DNA of 7,222 bases from RBG-13-66-14 sp964436465 (GCA_964436465.1 CAYTCV010000092.1:1-7222), one strand, 5' to 3'; numbered from the stretch's first letter, positions 1-6,014 are shown. Translations and numbers: made by a program. Notes: generated from the letters alone by a model not told the origin.

Positions 1-9
1 CCCGCCCGC

Positions 10-35
10 GGGCGACCGCAGAGGGTCGCCCCTAC
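10..35 (-). repeat. Hairpin repeat, family 1 variant copy (GTAGGGGCG head)
   Basis: Read on the minus strand this is the head GTAGGGGCG, then ACC, loop CTCTGC, GGT and CGCCC, giving a perfect 8-bp stem (10-17 with 24-31). It has the same 9+3+6+3 layout as the five GTAGGGCGG copies elsewhere in the window. It lies about 20 bases after the stop of the small exported-protein gene. No T-run follows on the minus strand, so it is not a classical terminator. The 21 bases 16-36 recur exactly, in inverted orientation, at 6957-6977. Confidence 0.75.
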
Positions 36-56
36 GTATTGGGTTGGTCGGAACGG

Positions 57-551
57 TCAATCCCACAGGCCGACGCGGCGGAACTCCAGCGTCGGCTCGC
101 CGCAGCGCGGGCAGGTGTGCGCGCCGGTGCAGGGGTCGTCTATGAGCGTGATTTCGTCGGGCAGCCAGGTGTAATCCAGCTCCGGAGAAACCTCGACCCA
201 GTCGGGCAGGCGGCCGTCGGGACCCGCCAGGTCCAACAGGTTCTCCGGCGGGGTCCAGGCGGCGGAGAGCTCCTCGTACTCCGCGTAGTGCTCATCCATG
301 AACGGCTTCGCGTCGTCGGGCGCCGGCAGGCCGAGCTCCCGGGCCAGCATCCCGACGAAATCGAAGCCCACCACCAGCACGTCGGTCGCGGTGGCCGAGT
401 AGTAGAGCGCGGTGCGGTAGTATGGCCAGAAGCCGCCGCCGTAGTAGATGTCCTCGATTTTATAGCCGCAGGCGGGGCAGTCGCCCTCGAGGAGGGCCCC
501 GGCCAGCGCCGCGAGGGTCGTCAACAGAATCAGTCCGACGGTCACACGCAT
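57..551 (-). CDS. Small exported protein of unknown function with CxxC motifs at both ends
   Basis: I do not recognise this 164-residue protein. The start is the ATG at 551, because AAAGGAGG (563-556) lies four bases before it and the protein then opens with a convincing signal peptide: MR, a hydrophobic core VGLILLTTLAALAGALL, then small residues. An in-frame start further upstream (608) would bury that signal. The predicted mature protein begins with CPACG (C25, C28) and ends with CTGAHTCPRCGEP (C141, C147, C150), so two CxxCG knuckles sit about 120 residues apart and could together bind zinc like a split zinc ribbon. The middle is rich in aromatic and acidic residues (YYGGGFWPYYRTALYYS, FMDEHYAEYEEL). 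No lipobox is seen; C25 follows EGD. The gene has its own possible promoter and lies downstream of the peroxiredoxin terminator, so it is probably transcribed alone. Zinc binding is inference; in an oxidising envelope the cysteines could be disulfides instead. Confidence 0.75.
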   Translation of the reverse strand: MRVTVGLILLTTLAALAGALLEGDCPACGYKIEDIYYGGGFWPYYRTALYYSATATDVLVVGFDFVGMLARELGLPAPDDAKPFMDEHYAEYEELSAAWTPPENLLDLAGPDGRLPDWVEVSPELDYTWLPDEITLIDDPCTGAHTCPRCGEPTLEFRRVGLWD

Positions 552-555
552 CGCG

Positions 556-563
556 CCTCCTTT
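556..563 (-). promoter_or_regulatory. Ribosome binding site that fixes the start of the small exported protein
   Basis: Minus-strand AAAGGAGG is followed by CGCG and ATG at 551. The spacing is short (four bases), as it also is for the peroxiredoxin gene. It decides in favour of 551 over the longer in-frame start at 608. Confidence 0.7.
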
Positions 564-574
564 GTCCGCCGGCA

Positions 575-603
575 AGTGTAGACGATTCGGCGTAAAGTCT
601 CCA
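575..603 (-). promoter_or_regulatory. Possible promoter of the small exported-protein gene
   Basis: On the minus strand, TGGAGA (603-598, 4/6 to the -35 consensus), a 17-base spacer and TACACT (580-575, 4/6 to the -10). Transcription would begin near 568, giving a 5' leader of roughly 17 bases that holds the ribosome binding site. The match is modest, but it is the only reasonable pair between the terminator and the start codon. Confidence 0.3.
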
Positions 604-606
604 CGC

Positions 607-637
607 AAAAGGCGACCCCTCGGGGCCGCCCTTTTTT
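607..637 (-). terminator. Intrinsic terminator after the peroxiredoxin gene (bidirectional form)
   Basis: GGCGACCCC (611-619) pairs with GGGGCCGCC (622-630) with one mismatch and a tight loop. The stem is flanked by AAAA on the left (TTTT for leftward transcripts) and TTTTTT on the right (632-637). It begins about a dozen bases after the TAG stop of the peroxiredoxin gene, so its main role is to end that transcript. The longer T-run faces rightward, so it would also stop antisense transcription. It resembles hairpin family 1 but lacks the GTAGGG head and the 6-nt loop. Confidence 0.75.
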
Positions 638-648
638 CCCGAATCGCC

Positions 649-1167
649 CTACAGCGTCGGGTCGCCGGGGTGCCAGTCCACCGGGCAGGACTCGCCGGTC
701 TGGTACGCCGCGATGAGCCGCAGGGTCTCCTCCACGGAACGGGCCACCTTGGGCTCGGTGACCATGACGGCCCGGACGACGCCCTGGGGGTCGATGATGT
801 ACGTCCCGCGGGTGGAGATGCCGGCTTCCTCCATGAACGTGCCGAAGAGCTTGGAAATCGTCCCGTCGCGGTCGGTGAAGTGGGGGTAGGGCAGGTTGCC
901 CAAATCGCCCCGCTGCCACTCCTGGTGCTTCTCGATGGCGTCGGTGGAGCCGGCGACGAAGACGGCGTTCAGCTCCTTCAGCCGGTCCGCGTGGGCCCGG
1001 AAGGCCCGCAGCTCCGTGGGGCACACGGCGGAGAAGTCCTTGGGGTAGAAGAACAGAATCACCCATTTCCCGCGGTTGTCGGAGAGGCGGAAGTCCTTTT
1101 CGACGCCGTCCACGAGGGCCCGGGCGGTGAAATCGGGGGCTTGTGTGCCGATGGGTAAGAGGGCCAT
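649..1167 (-). CDS. 2-Cys peroxiredoxin (AhpC/Prx1 type)
   Basis: This 172-residue thiol peroxidase reduces hydrogen peroxide, organic hydroperoxides and probably peroxynitrite in the cytoplasm. The peroxidatic cysteine is C49 in FYPKDFSAVCPTEL, T51 is the usual partner threonine and R120 (ISTRGTYIIDPQG) the conserved active-site arginine. The resolving cysteine is C161 in the C-terminal ESCPVDWHPGD, which marks it as a typical 2-Cys enzyme that forms an intersubunit disulfide. The length is near the short end for the AhpC/Prx1 family. The start is the ATG at 1167, preceded at four bases by AGGAGG (1177-1172); an upstream in-frame start at 1215 would add unrelated residues. The electron donor (AhpF, thioredoxin or other) is not in the window. 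The gene has its own promoter and terminator and appears monocistronic. I leave the symbol blank because ahpC, tsa and prx cannot be separated here. Confidence 0.95.
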   Translation of the reverse strand: MALLPIGTQAPDFTARALVDGVEKDFRLSDNRGKWVILFFYPKDFSAVCPTELRAFRAHADRLKELNAVFVAGSTDAIEKHQEWQRGDLGNLPYPHFTDRDGTISKLFGTFMEEAGISTRGTYIIDPQGVVRAVMVTEPKVARSVEETLRLIAAYQTGESCPVDWHPGDPTL

Positions 1168-1171
1168 GTTT

Positions 1172-1177
1172 CCTCCT
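1172..1177 (-). promoter_or_regulatory. Ribosome binding site of the peroxiredoxin gene
   Basis: Minus-strand AGGAGG followed by AAAC and the ATG at 1167. It supports the shorter start of the gene, which also begins with the family-typical ALLPIGTQAPDF. Confidence 0.75.
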
Positions 1178-1205
1178 GGTTTACGCATGTTATTGAGACC
1201 ATGTA

Positions 1206-1234
1206 AAGATAGCATGAAAGTTCGGGGATTTCAA
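1206..1234 (-). promoter_or_regulatory. Sigma-70-type promoter of the peroxiredoxin gene
   Basis: Minus strand: TTGAAA (1234-1229, 5/6), a 17-base spacer and TATCTT (1211-1206, 4/6). The predicted start near 1199 gives a leader of about 32 bases containing the AGGAGG site. No OxyR- or PerR-like operator was recognised. Confidence 0.6.
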
Positions 1235-1246
1235 GGGAAATTATCT

Positions 1247-1282
1247 CCTTCCCCCCGTTGGGGGGAAGGTTGGGAAGGGGGG
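1247..1282. repeat. Hairpin repeat, family 3, first tandem unit
   Basis: CCTTCCCCCC (1247-1256) pairs perfectly with GGGGGGAAGG (1260-1269) across the 3-nt loop GTT. A G-rich tail TTGGGAAGGGGGG (1270-1282) follows. A second unit with the same 10-bp stem, 3-nt loop and TT-plus-G-rich tail starts 46 bases further on. It lies just upstream of the peroxiredoxin promoter. It resembles G/C-rich dispersed elements common in GC-rich bacterial intergenic DNA. Confidence 0.7.
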
Positions 1283-1292
1283 TGAAGCGGTC

Positions 1293-1328
1293 CCCCTCTC
1301 CCCGTGGGAGAGGGGTTAGGGGTGAGGG
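1293..1328. repeat. Hairpin repeat, family 3, second tandem unit
   Basis: CCCCTCTCCC (1293-1302) pairs perfectly with GGGAGAGGGG (1306-1315) across the loop CGT, followed by TTAGGGGTGAGGG (1316-1328). The stem differs from the first unit but stays fully paired, and the tail matches at 8 of 13 positions. Units 1 and 2 are separated by the 10 bases 1283-1292. Confidence 0.7.
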
Positions 1329-1336
1329 CTACCTTT

Positions 1337-1368
1337 AAAAACGGCGGGGATAGGAATCCCCGCCCTAC
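1337..1368 (-). terminator. Family 1 hairpin repeat acting as terminator of the methyltransferase-CDF operon
   Basis: Minus strand: head GTAGGGCGG, arm GGA, loop TTCCTA, arm TCC, CCGCCG, then TTTTT (1341-1337). The stem GGCGGGGAT/ATCCCCGCC (1343-1351 with 1356-1364) has 9 bp and a T-run directly after it. It begins about 20 bases past the TGA of the CDF gene, which is where an intrinsic terminator is expected. The sequence is almost the same as the copy at 7048-7080, so a dispersed repeat appears to supply this terminator. Confidence 0.8.
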
Positions 1369-1388
1369 GCCTGGATGGCGGGGCACGG

Positions 1389-2339
1389 TCATTCCCCGCG
1401 CTGGCGGCACAGGGCGCAGTCCACCGCCTCGCACTCCCCCGACGGCACGAGCTCCAGCGTGGCGTGGACGATTTGAAAGCGGTCGTACAGCTCGCGGGTC
1501 AGGTCCCGGCGCAGGGCGGTCCCCTCCTCGACCCGCATGGCTCCCGGCACCCGGAGCTGCGCCGTGAGCACGTGCATCCGGCTGGTCACGCACCACACGT
1601 GGAGGTCGTCCACCCCGGTCACGCAGGGGTAGGTCGCCAGGAGCTCCCGCACCGCCGGCAGGTCCACCTCCCGCGGGGTCCCCTGCAACAGGATGTGCAC
1701 GCTCTCCCGGATGAGCCCCCAGCTCCAGACCACAATCACCGCCGCTATTCCCAGCGACAGGAGCGGGTCCAGGAGCCAGAAGCCGGTGAAAATCATCACC
1801 ACGCCGCCGGCGATGACCGCCACCGAGCTGCCCAGGTCCCCGGCCAGGTGCACCAGGGCGCTCCTGATGTTCAGGTCGTCCTTGCCCGCCTTGAGCAAGA
1901 GCAGGGCGGTGATGACGTTGACCACCAGGCCTATTCCCGCCACGATGAGCATCTCGGTGGTCTTCACCGCGTGGGGCGTGATGATGGCCGTCACGGCCTC
2001 GTAGACGATGAAGGCCACCACCGCCAGGACGGTGATGCCGTTGAACAGGGCGGCCAGGACCTCGCCGCGGTAGTAGCCGAAGCTCTTCTCGCCGGTGGCC
2101 GGGCGCTCACTCCAGGCCAGCGCCAGGTAGCTCACCCCGAGGGCGAAGAGGTGGGTGAACATGTGCCCGGCGTCGGAGATAAGGGCCAGGGACTTGGAGA
2201 CGAGGCCCCCCGCCACCTCGAGGACCATGGCGGCGGCGGTGACGATGATGGCCAGCCGGAGGCGCGAGCGGCTGAGCCCGCGGTGGTCGTGCGCGTGGCC
2301 GTCGGCGTCCGTGGCGGGCTTGGGGTGGTGGTGCTTCAT
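1389..2339 (-). CDS. Cation diffusion facilitator (CDF) family metal exporter, CzcD-like
   Basis: This 316-residue inner-membrane protein should export a divalent metal (zinc, cobalt, cadmium or similar) in exchange for protons. A His-rich start (H3-H5, H15, H17, H19) precedes six membrane segments from about residue 28 to 210. Family motifs are LALISDAGHMFTH in segment 2, SFGYYRGEVLAALFNG, HLAGDLGSS in segment 5 (H164, D168), LDPLLS, and ESVHILLQGTP. A cytoplasmic ferredoxin-like domain follows, with GVDDLHVWCVTS. The tail carries C303, C308 and C311 (CEAVDCALC), a possible extra metal site. Segment 2 has H59-x3-H63 where CzcD/ZnT proteins usually have H-x3-D, so the metal may differ. The start is the ATG at 2339, two bases after the TAA of the methyltransferase gene and without a clear ribosome binding site, which points to translational coupling. 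The frame stays open upstream to 2933, but that part is a shadow of the methyltransferase gene. Confidence 0.93.
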   Translation of the reverse strand: MKHHHPKPATDADGHAHDHRGLSRSRLRLAIIVTAAAMVLEVAGGLVSKSLALISDAGHMFTHLFALGVSYLALAWSERPATGEKSFGYYRGEVLAALFNGITVLAVVAFIVYEAVTAIITPHAVKTTEMLIVAGIGLVVNVITALLLLKAGKDDLNIRSALVHLAGDLGSSVAVIAGGVVMIFTGFWLLDPLLSLGIAAVIVVWSWGLIRESVHILLQGTPREVDLPAVRELLATYPCVTGVDDLHVWCVTSRMHVLTAQLRVPGAMRVEEGTALRRDLTRELYDRFQIVHATLELVPSGECEAVDCALCRQRGE

Positions 2340-2341
2340 CT

Positions 2342-3025
2342 TTAACCGAAGACCAGGGTCCAGAAATTCGCGGCGCCGGTCTGCGCCAGGGCGATGTCCA
2401 GGGCCGCGAGCAGGAGAATTATTATTCCCTGGCCGGTGAGGGTGCGGCGCTCGTTGTAGAGCGCGTCGGCGGCGGAGAAGTCCCGGCCGCTCGGCTCGGG
2501 GTAGGGCGTCAGGCGCGGCATGAACCGGCGCACCTCCCGCCGGTAGACGGCGTACTCGGCCCCGAACTCCCGCTCCAGGAACGGCTCCTCGAAGCGGATG
2601 ATGAAGTAGTAGTACAGGGTGTAGAGGACGGGCTGCGCGACGATGAGGAACCAGACGCCGCCCACGGTCACGGTGCCCAGGGCCATGAGGGTGTTGGCGA
2701 GGTACAGGGGATTGCGCACGCGGGCGAAGGGTCCGCGGGTGCACAGGGCGTGGGCGCGCAGGTCCCTCGCGCGGGTGGCGCCGCCGGCGTGGCCCACCCC
2801 CCAGAAGCGCAGCGCCTCGCCCAGAAAAATCAACGGCAGCCCCGCGGCCCAGCTCCACGGCCGGGGATTTCCCAACAAAAGCAGCAGGAGGATGAACGGC
2901 ACCGGGAGGACGCCGCGGTGCCGGAAGAGCCATTTGCCGAGCCGCTCGGCGGCGGGGCGGTCGCCCGGCTCACCGTCGGAGACGCGCAGGTTTTGGTCGG
3001 ACGGGCTGTTCACGATTTCCGGCAA
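2342..3025 (-). CDS. Isoprenylcysteine/phospholipid-type membrane methyltransferase (ICMT/PEMT-like)
   Basis: This 227-residue integral membrane protein belongs to the family of SAM-dependent methyltransferases related to ICMT and phospholipid N-methyltransferases. The signature is CTRGPFARVRNPLYLANTL (R104-N105-P106), followed by a long hydrophobic pair of segments (107-143) and FEEPFLEREFGAEYAVYRR (E146, E147), which form the SAM and substrate site in the family. Membrane segments lie near 39-52, 59-77, 107-143 and 199-215; the last one, after the methyltransferase core, is an addition. The substrate cannot be told: bacterial members are often assigned by homology only. The start is uncertain: TTG at 3025 has AAGGA 12 bases upstream, and a GTG at 3013 is the alternative. 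The gene overlaps nothing and is coupled to the CDF exporter two bases downstream. Pairing with a CDF gene suggests a membrane or metal-stress link, which is inference. Confidence 0.82.
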   Translation of the reverse strand: MPEIVNSPSDQNLRVSDGEPGDRPAAERLGKWLFRHRGVLPVPFILLLLLLGNPRPWSWAAGLPLIFLGEALRFWGVGHAGGATRARDLRAHALCTRGPFARVRNPLYLANTLMALGTVTVGGVWFLIVAQPVLYTLYYYFIIRFEEPFLEREFGAEYAVYRREVRRFMPRLTPYPEPSGRDFSAADALYNERRTLTGQGIIILLLAALDIALAQTGAANFWTLVFG

Positions 3026-3107
3026 GGTCCGGTCGTTTCCTTCTGGCTTGAGGGGCGGATGAGACGGCCCCGCCCCCCTCCCGAATTCGTCGGTGCGCCG
3101 CCCCCCT

Positions 3108-3123
3108 ATCCCCGCCGTTTTCC
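3108..3123 (+). repeat. Solitary half of a family 1 hairpin
   Basis: ATCCCCGCCGTTTTCC matches the right half (closing arm plus T-run) of the family 1 copies at 1337-1368 and 7048-7080, but the GTAGGGCGG head and opening arm are missing; C-rich sequence stands in their place. It looks like a decayed or truncated copy. Confidence 0.5.
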
Positions 3124-3124
3124 G

Positions 3125-3150
3125 AACGGACTTGAGAGTCCGTTCTCCAC
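3125..3150 (-). repeat. Hairpin repeat, family 2 (GTGGAG head), left member of divergent pair
   Basis: Minus strand: GTGGAG, AACGGACT, loop CTCA, AGTCCGTT. The 8-bp stem (3125-3132 with 3137-3144) is perfect. Its head faces that of a second copy nine bases away. It lies between the protease stop and the methyltransferase start. Confidence 0.7.
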
Positions 3151-3159
3151 GCGAAGGGG

Positions 3160-3185
3160 GTGGAGCGCGGGTTCTCCAACCCGCG
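3160..3185 (+). repeat. Hairpin repeat, family 2 (GTGGAG head), right member of divergent pair
   Basis: Plus strand: GTGGAG, CGCGGGTT, loop CTCC, AACCCGCG, with a perfect 8-bp stem (3166-3173 with 3178-3185). It starts eight bases beyond the TAG stop of the protease gene, so leftward transcripts meet it first. There is no T-run after it on the minus strand, so it may protect the 3' end more than terminate. Confidence 0.7.
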
Positions 3186-3192
3186 GCCCGAA

Positions 3193-5985
3193 CTACCGCA
3201 CCACCACCGCCCGGCGGGTGAACGACCCGCCCGCCGTCTCCAGCCGAACCAGATACACGCCCGCGCGGACGCCGGTGGTGTCCCAGGCGACGGTGTGGCG
3301 GCCGGCGGCCAGCTCGCCGTCGAACAGGACGGCCACCCGCCGCCCGGCCAGGTCGTACACCGAAAGATTCACCGCGGAGCCGTCCTCCCCGCCCAGCTCG
3401 AACCGGACGTTCGCCGTATCGGCGGCCGGATTGGGGAAGGGCGTCGAGAGCGACGTGCGGCTCCCCGTCGGCGGTCCGCCCTCCACCTCCACCGGCCCCA
3501 GAAGCTCGCGGTTCCCGTCGGCGTCGAACACCTCGAAGACGTAGCTCTCGCCCGGTGAGCGGTCCAGGTAATGCCCGCGGGTCTCGGTGAGGGGGTTCTC
3601 GTTGAGGCGCGTTCCGAGGCCGGAGAGCGCACGCTCACCGACCTGCCGGTAGATGTAAATCCCCGCCGCGTCGCCGGTTATGTCCCAGCCCAGAAGGACG
3701 CCGTCGTCGGTGGAGACGGCTGAAAGTGAGGCGTCGCCGAGGCCGACCTCGTAGTCCAGGACGAAAATCTGGTCCGCGAAGGCGCCGTCGAAGGTGTCGT
3801 CGGAGTCCGACTTGAAATGGAGCCGGAGCCGGGCGATGTCTCCCTGGTGCCCGGAGAGGTCGCTGGTGCGCCGGAGCCAGGTGCCCAGCGCGCCGGACAG
3901 GGTGTGGAGAACGGTCCAGTCGTCGTCCTCCGAGTAGCGGATGTCCACGTACAGGGCGTCCCGGCCGCCCTCCAGGTAGAACTTGCTCCACACGGTGAGG
4001 ATGTAGTGCTCGGCGTCCACGCGGAAGGGCAGGCTCACGATGGAGCAGTCGAGGTTGGGCTCGTAGCCGCCGCCGACGTTGTTCGGGGTGAAGGAGCAGT
4101 AGCCGTACAGGGCGTCCTCGTCGGTCTGGCGCCAGGTGTTCTCCCCGTTGCTCTCGTAGCGCCAGAGCGGTTCTATGCCGGATTCGCAGTCCTCCCACAG
4201 CCCGTAGCCCGGCACGAAGAGCTCGAACGCCTCGGCCAGGTCGTAGGGGTTGTCGGCGTGGACGTCGAGGTCGAGGGGGAGGCCCGCCGGCTCGGGGCAG
4301 TCGCCGTCCACTTCCAGGGTGAACTCGGCGGTGGCCTCCTCGAAGGGGGCCAGGCTGCCCAGGGAGTCGTGGCCGTCGGTGACGGTCACGTCGCCGGAAT
4401 CGGTCGCCAGGTCGGCGGTGAGGCCGGTGGCGGTCACCAGGCTCATGTTGTAGATGTCGCAGTACACGGTGGCGGTCTCGCCGGGCTCCAGGACGCCGTC
4501 GGAGTCCTCGTCGGCGACCTCGTAGCCGTCGAAGAGCAGGTGGAGCTCGGGGTCGGCGACGACGCTGGAGACGCTGGCGAAGGCGTTGATTCGCCCGGAG
4601 CCGTAGGTGTTGTCCTTGCCGGGGTCGCCCAGCTCGCGGGCGTAGTGCTCCAGGGCGGACTTGAGCTGGACCGGGGAGAGCGACGGGGCGGCGTCCAGCA
4701 GCAGCGCCACCGTCCCCGCCGTGTGCGGGGTGGCCATGGAGGTGCCGTTCCAGCCCCAGAGATAGCCCGCCTCGTCCTCCCAGGAGCAGGAGACGATGTC
4801 CACGCCGGGGGCGCAGACGTCGGGCTTGGTGACGCAGGGATAGTCGTGGTAGGGGTCCACGTCGGTCCAGCTCACCGGGCCGCGGCCGGAGAAGTCGGCG
4901 ATTCCGTCGTGGTCGTTGGTGGCGCCCACGGTGATGAGGCCGGGCACGTCGCCGGGGCAGGTGATGGTCTCCGGGTCGGGCCCGTCGTTACCGGCGGCCA
5001 CCACCAGGGCCATTCCGCCGGCCAGGCAGTTCTCGGCCACGGAGCGCCAGGTGGCCCGGTCCGGGTCCCAGCCGTAGTTCCAGCCCAGGCTCACCGAGAC
5101 CGCGTCCGCCCCGTTGTCCAGCGCGTACTGCCATGCCTCCCACACCGAGGCCTCGCCCTGGTGGGTGGCGTACATCCAGACCTTGAGGCTCATGATTTGC
5201 GTCTTGGGCGCCACGCCGCAGCCGATGCCCGCCGCGCCGTCCGAGGCCACCGAGCCGGAGCAGTGCGTGCCGTGGCCCGCGTCGTCCATGGGGTCCGGGC
5301 CGCCGCCGCCCGCCCCGTCGAAGTAGTACCCCAGGTAGTCGTCCACGTAGCCGTTGTGGTCGTCGTCGAGGCCGTTGTCGGGAATCTCGTCGGCGTTGTG
5401 CCACAGGTGGTCGCGCAGGTCGTAGTGGTTGTAGTTGACGCCGGTGTCGGAGACGGCGACCACTATTCCGTCGCCGTCGTAGCCGTAGTCGTCCCAGACG
5501 TAGGGCGCGCCGATTTTCTCCACGCCCCAGGCCAGCGCGCCGTCGCGGTCGCCGACGCCGACCCACTCGTCGGGCCGGTCGGAGCCGGTCTCCACGCGCG
5601 CCACGTCCGGCCGCTCCAGGAGCTCGCGGATGACCGACGGCCGCGCCTCGCACACCACCAGGTTCGTGACCCACAACGCCCCGGTATACCCGACGTTACC
5701 CAATTCGCGCTGCCCGTCGAGATAGGCCACGAGGCCGCCCTGGGAGTCCGCCGCGATGTACTTCAGCCGCTCGATGACCGCCGCGCGCGCCAGCTCCGGG
5801 GGCAGCGTGGCGTTGAGCTGCTGCAGCTCGGCCGCCGTAGCCTGCTCGGCGAGGGTGACGTTGACCCACAGGAATTCGTCCTCGGCGAGGCCGGGGAGCT
5901 TCGCCGCGAGGGTGGGGCCGAGGTCGGCCGCCGCGGCGCCGGTGACGAGGGCCGCCGCCAAAAGAAGAGACAGGCGTGCGCGCAT
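3193..5985 (-). CDS. Secreted subtilisin-like (S8) serine protease with C-terminal FlgD/T9SS-type domain
   Basis: This 930-residue exported protease has a signal peptide (MRARLSLLLAAALVTGAAAA, cut near residue 20), an I9-like propeptide (about 36-135), and an S8 catalytic domain (about 150-470). The triad is D180 (VAVSDTG), H238 (GHGTHCSG) and S416 (NGTSMATPH), with oxyanion N333 (VVAAGNDG). The Asp-rich loop 204-216 (DDDHNGYVDD) is the calcium-type loop of many secreted subtilases. Next come a beta-sandwich opening with DEDSDGVLEPGE (about 481-590), a jelly-roll-like region with W619, W666 and W690 (about 596-745), an Fn3-like part (about 750-835), and a FlgD/T9SS sorting-type Ig fold (850-930: PNPAADTANVRF, VYDLAGRRV, GVYLVRL). 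Thirteen cysteines suit an oxidising location. The ATG at 5985 follows AAGGA by ten bases. Its role is probably extracellular protein breakdown, on or outside the cell surface. Sorting through a type IX system is inferred from the end domain only. Confidence 0.95.
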   Translation of the reverse strand: MRARLSLLLAAALVTGAAAADLGPTLAAKLPGLAEDEFLWVNVTLAEQATAAELQQLNATLPPELARAAVIERLKYIAADSQGGLVAYLDGQRELGNVGYTGALWVTNLVVCEARPSVIRELLERPDVARVETGSDRPDEWVGVGDRDGALAWGVEKIGAPYVWDDYGYDGDGIVVAVSDTGVNYNHYDLRDHLWHNADEIPDNGLDDDHNGYVDDYLGYYFDGAGGGGPDPMDDAGHGTHCSGSVASDGAAGIGCGVAPKTQIMSLKVWMYATHQGEASVWEAWQYALDNGADAVSVSLGWNYGWDPDRATWRSVAENCLAGGMALVVAAGNDGPDPETITCPGDVPGLITVGATNDHDGIADFSGRGPVSWTDVDPYHDYPCVTKPDVCAPGVDIVSCSWEDEAGYLWGWNGTSMATPHTAGTVALLLDAAPSLSPVQLKSALEHYARELGDPGKDNTYGSGRINAFASVSSVVADPELHLLFDGYEVADEDSDGVLEPGETATVYCDIYNMSLVTATGLTADLATDSGDVTVTDGHDSLGSLAPFEEATAEFTLEVDGDCPEPAGLPLDLDVHADNPYDLAEAFELFVPGYGLWEDCESGIEPLWRYESNGENTWRQTDEDALYGYCSFTPNNVGGGYEPNLDCSIVSLPFRVDAEHYILTVWSKFYLEGGRDALYVDIRYSEDDDWTVLHTLSGALGTWLRRTSDLSGHQGDIARLRLHFKSDSDDTFDGAFADQIFVLDYEVGLGDASLSAVSTDDGVLLGWDITGDAAGIYIYRQVGERALSGLGTRLNENPLTETRGHYLDRSPGESYVFEVFDADGNRELLGPVEVEGGPPTGSRTSLSTPFPNPAADTANVRFELGGEDGSAVNLSVYDLAGRRVAVLFDGELAAGRHTVAWDTTGVRAGVYLVRLETAGGSFTRRAVVVR

Positions 5986-6014
5986 CGGGGTACCGTCCTT
6001 GGTGCGTTAGAAGG

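Noticed and set aside
475..551. Lipoprotein signal on the small exported protein (C25)
   Set aside because: The residues before C25 are LEGD, which does not fit a lipobox ([LVI][ASTVI][GAS]C).
39..581. Plus-strand open frame opposite the small exported protein
   Set aside because: It has an Arg/Gly/Val-rich translation and no ribosome binding site, while the minus-strand frame has AAAGGAGG and a signal peptide.
1464..2345. Plus-strand open frame of 293 codons opposite the CDF gene
   Set aside because: Its translation is low-complexity (His/Gln/Gly/Asp-rich) with no recognisable motif; it mirrors the CDF coding sequence.
2340..2933. N-terminal extension of the CDF frame up to 2933, as a fusion protein
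   Set aside because: The extra ~198 residues are Pro/Arg-rich and lie over the methyltransferase gene in another frame; the CDF protein begins naturally with MKHHHPKP at 2339.
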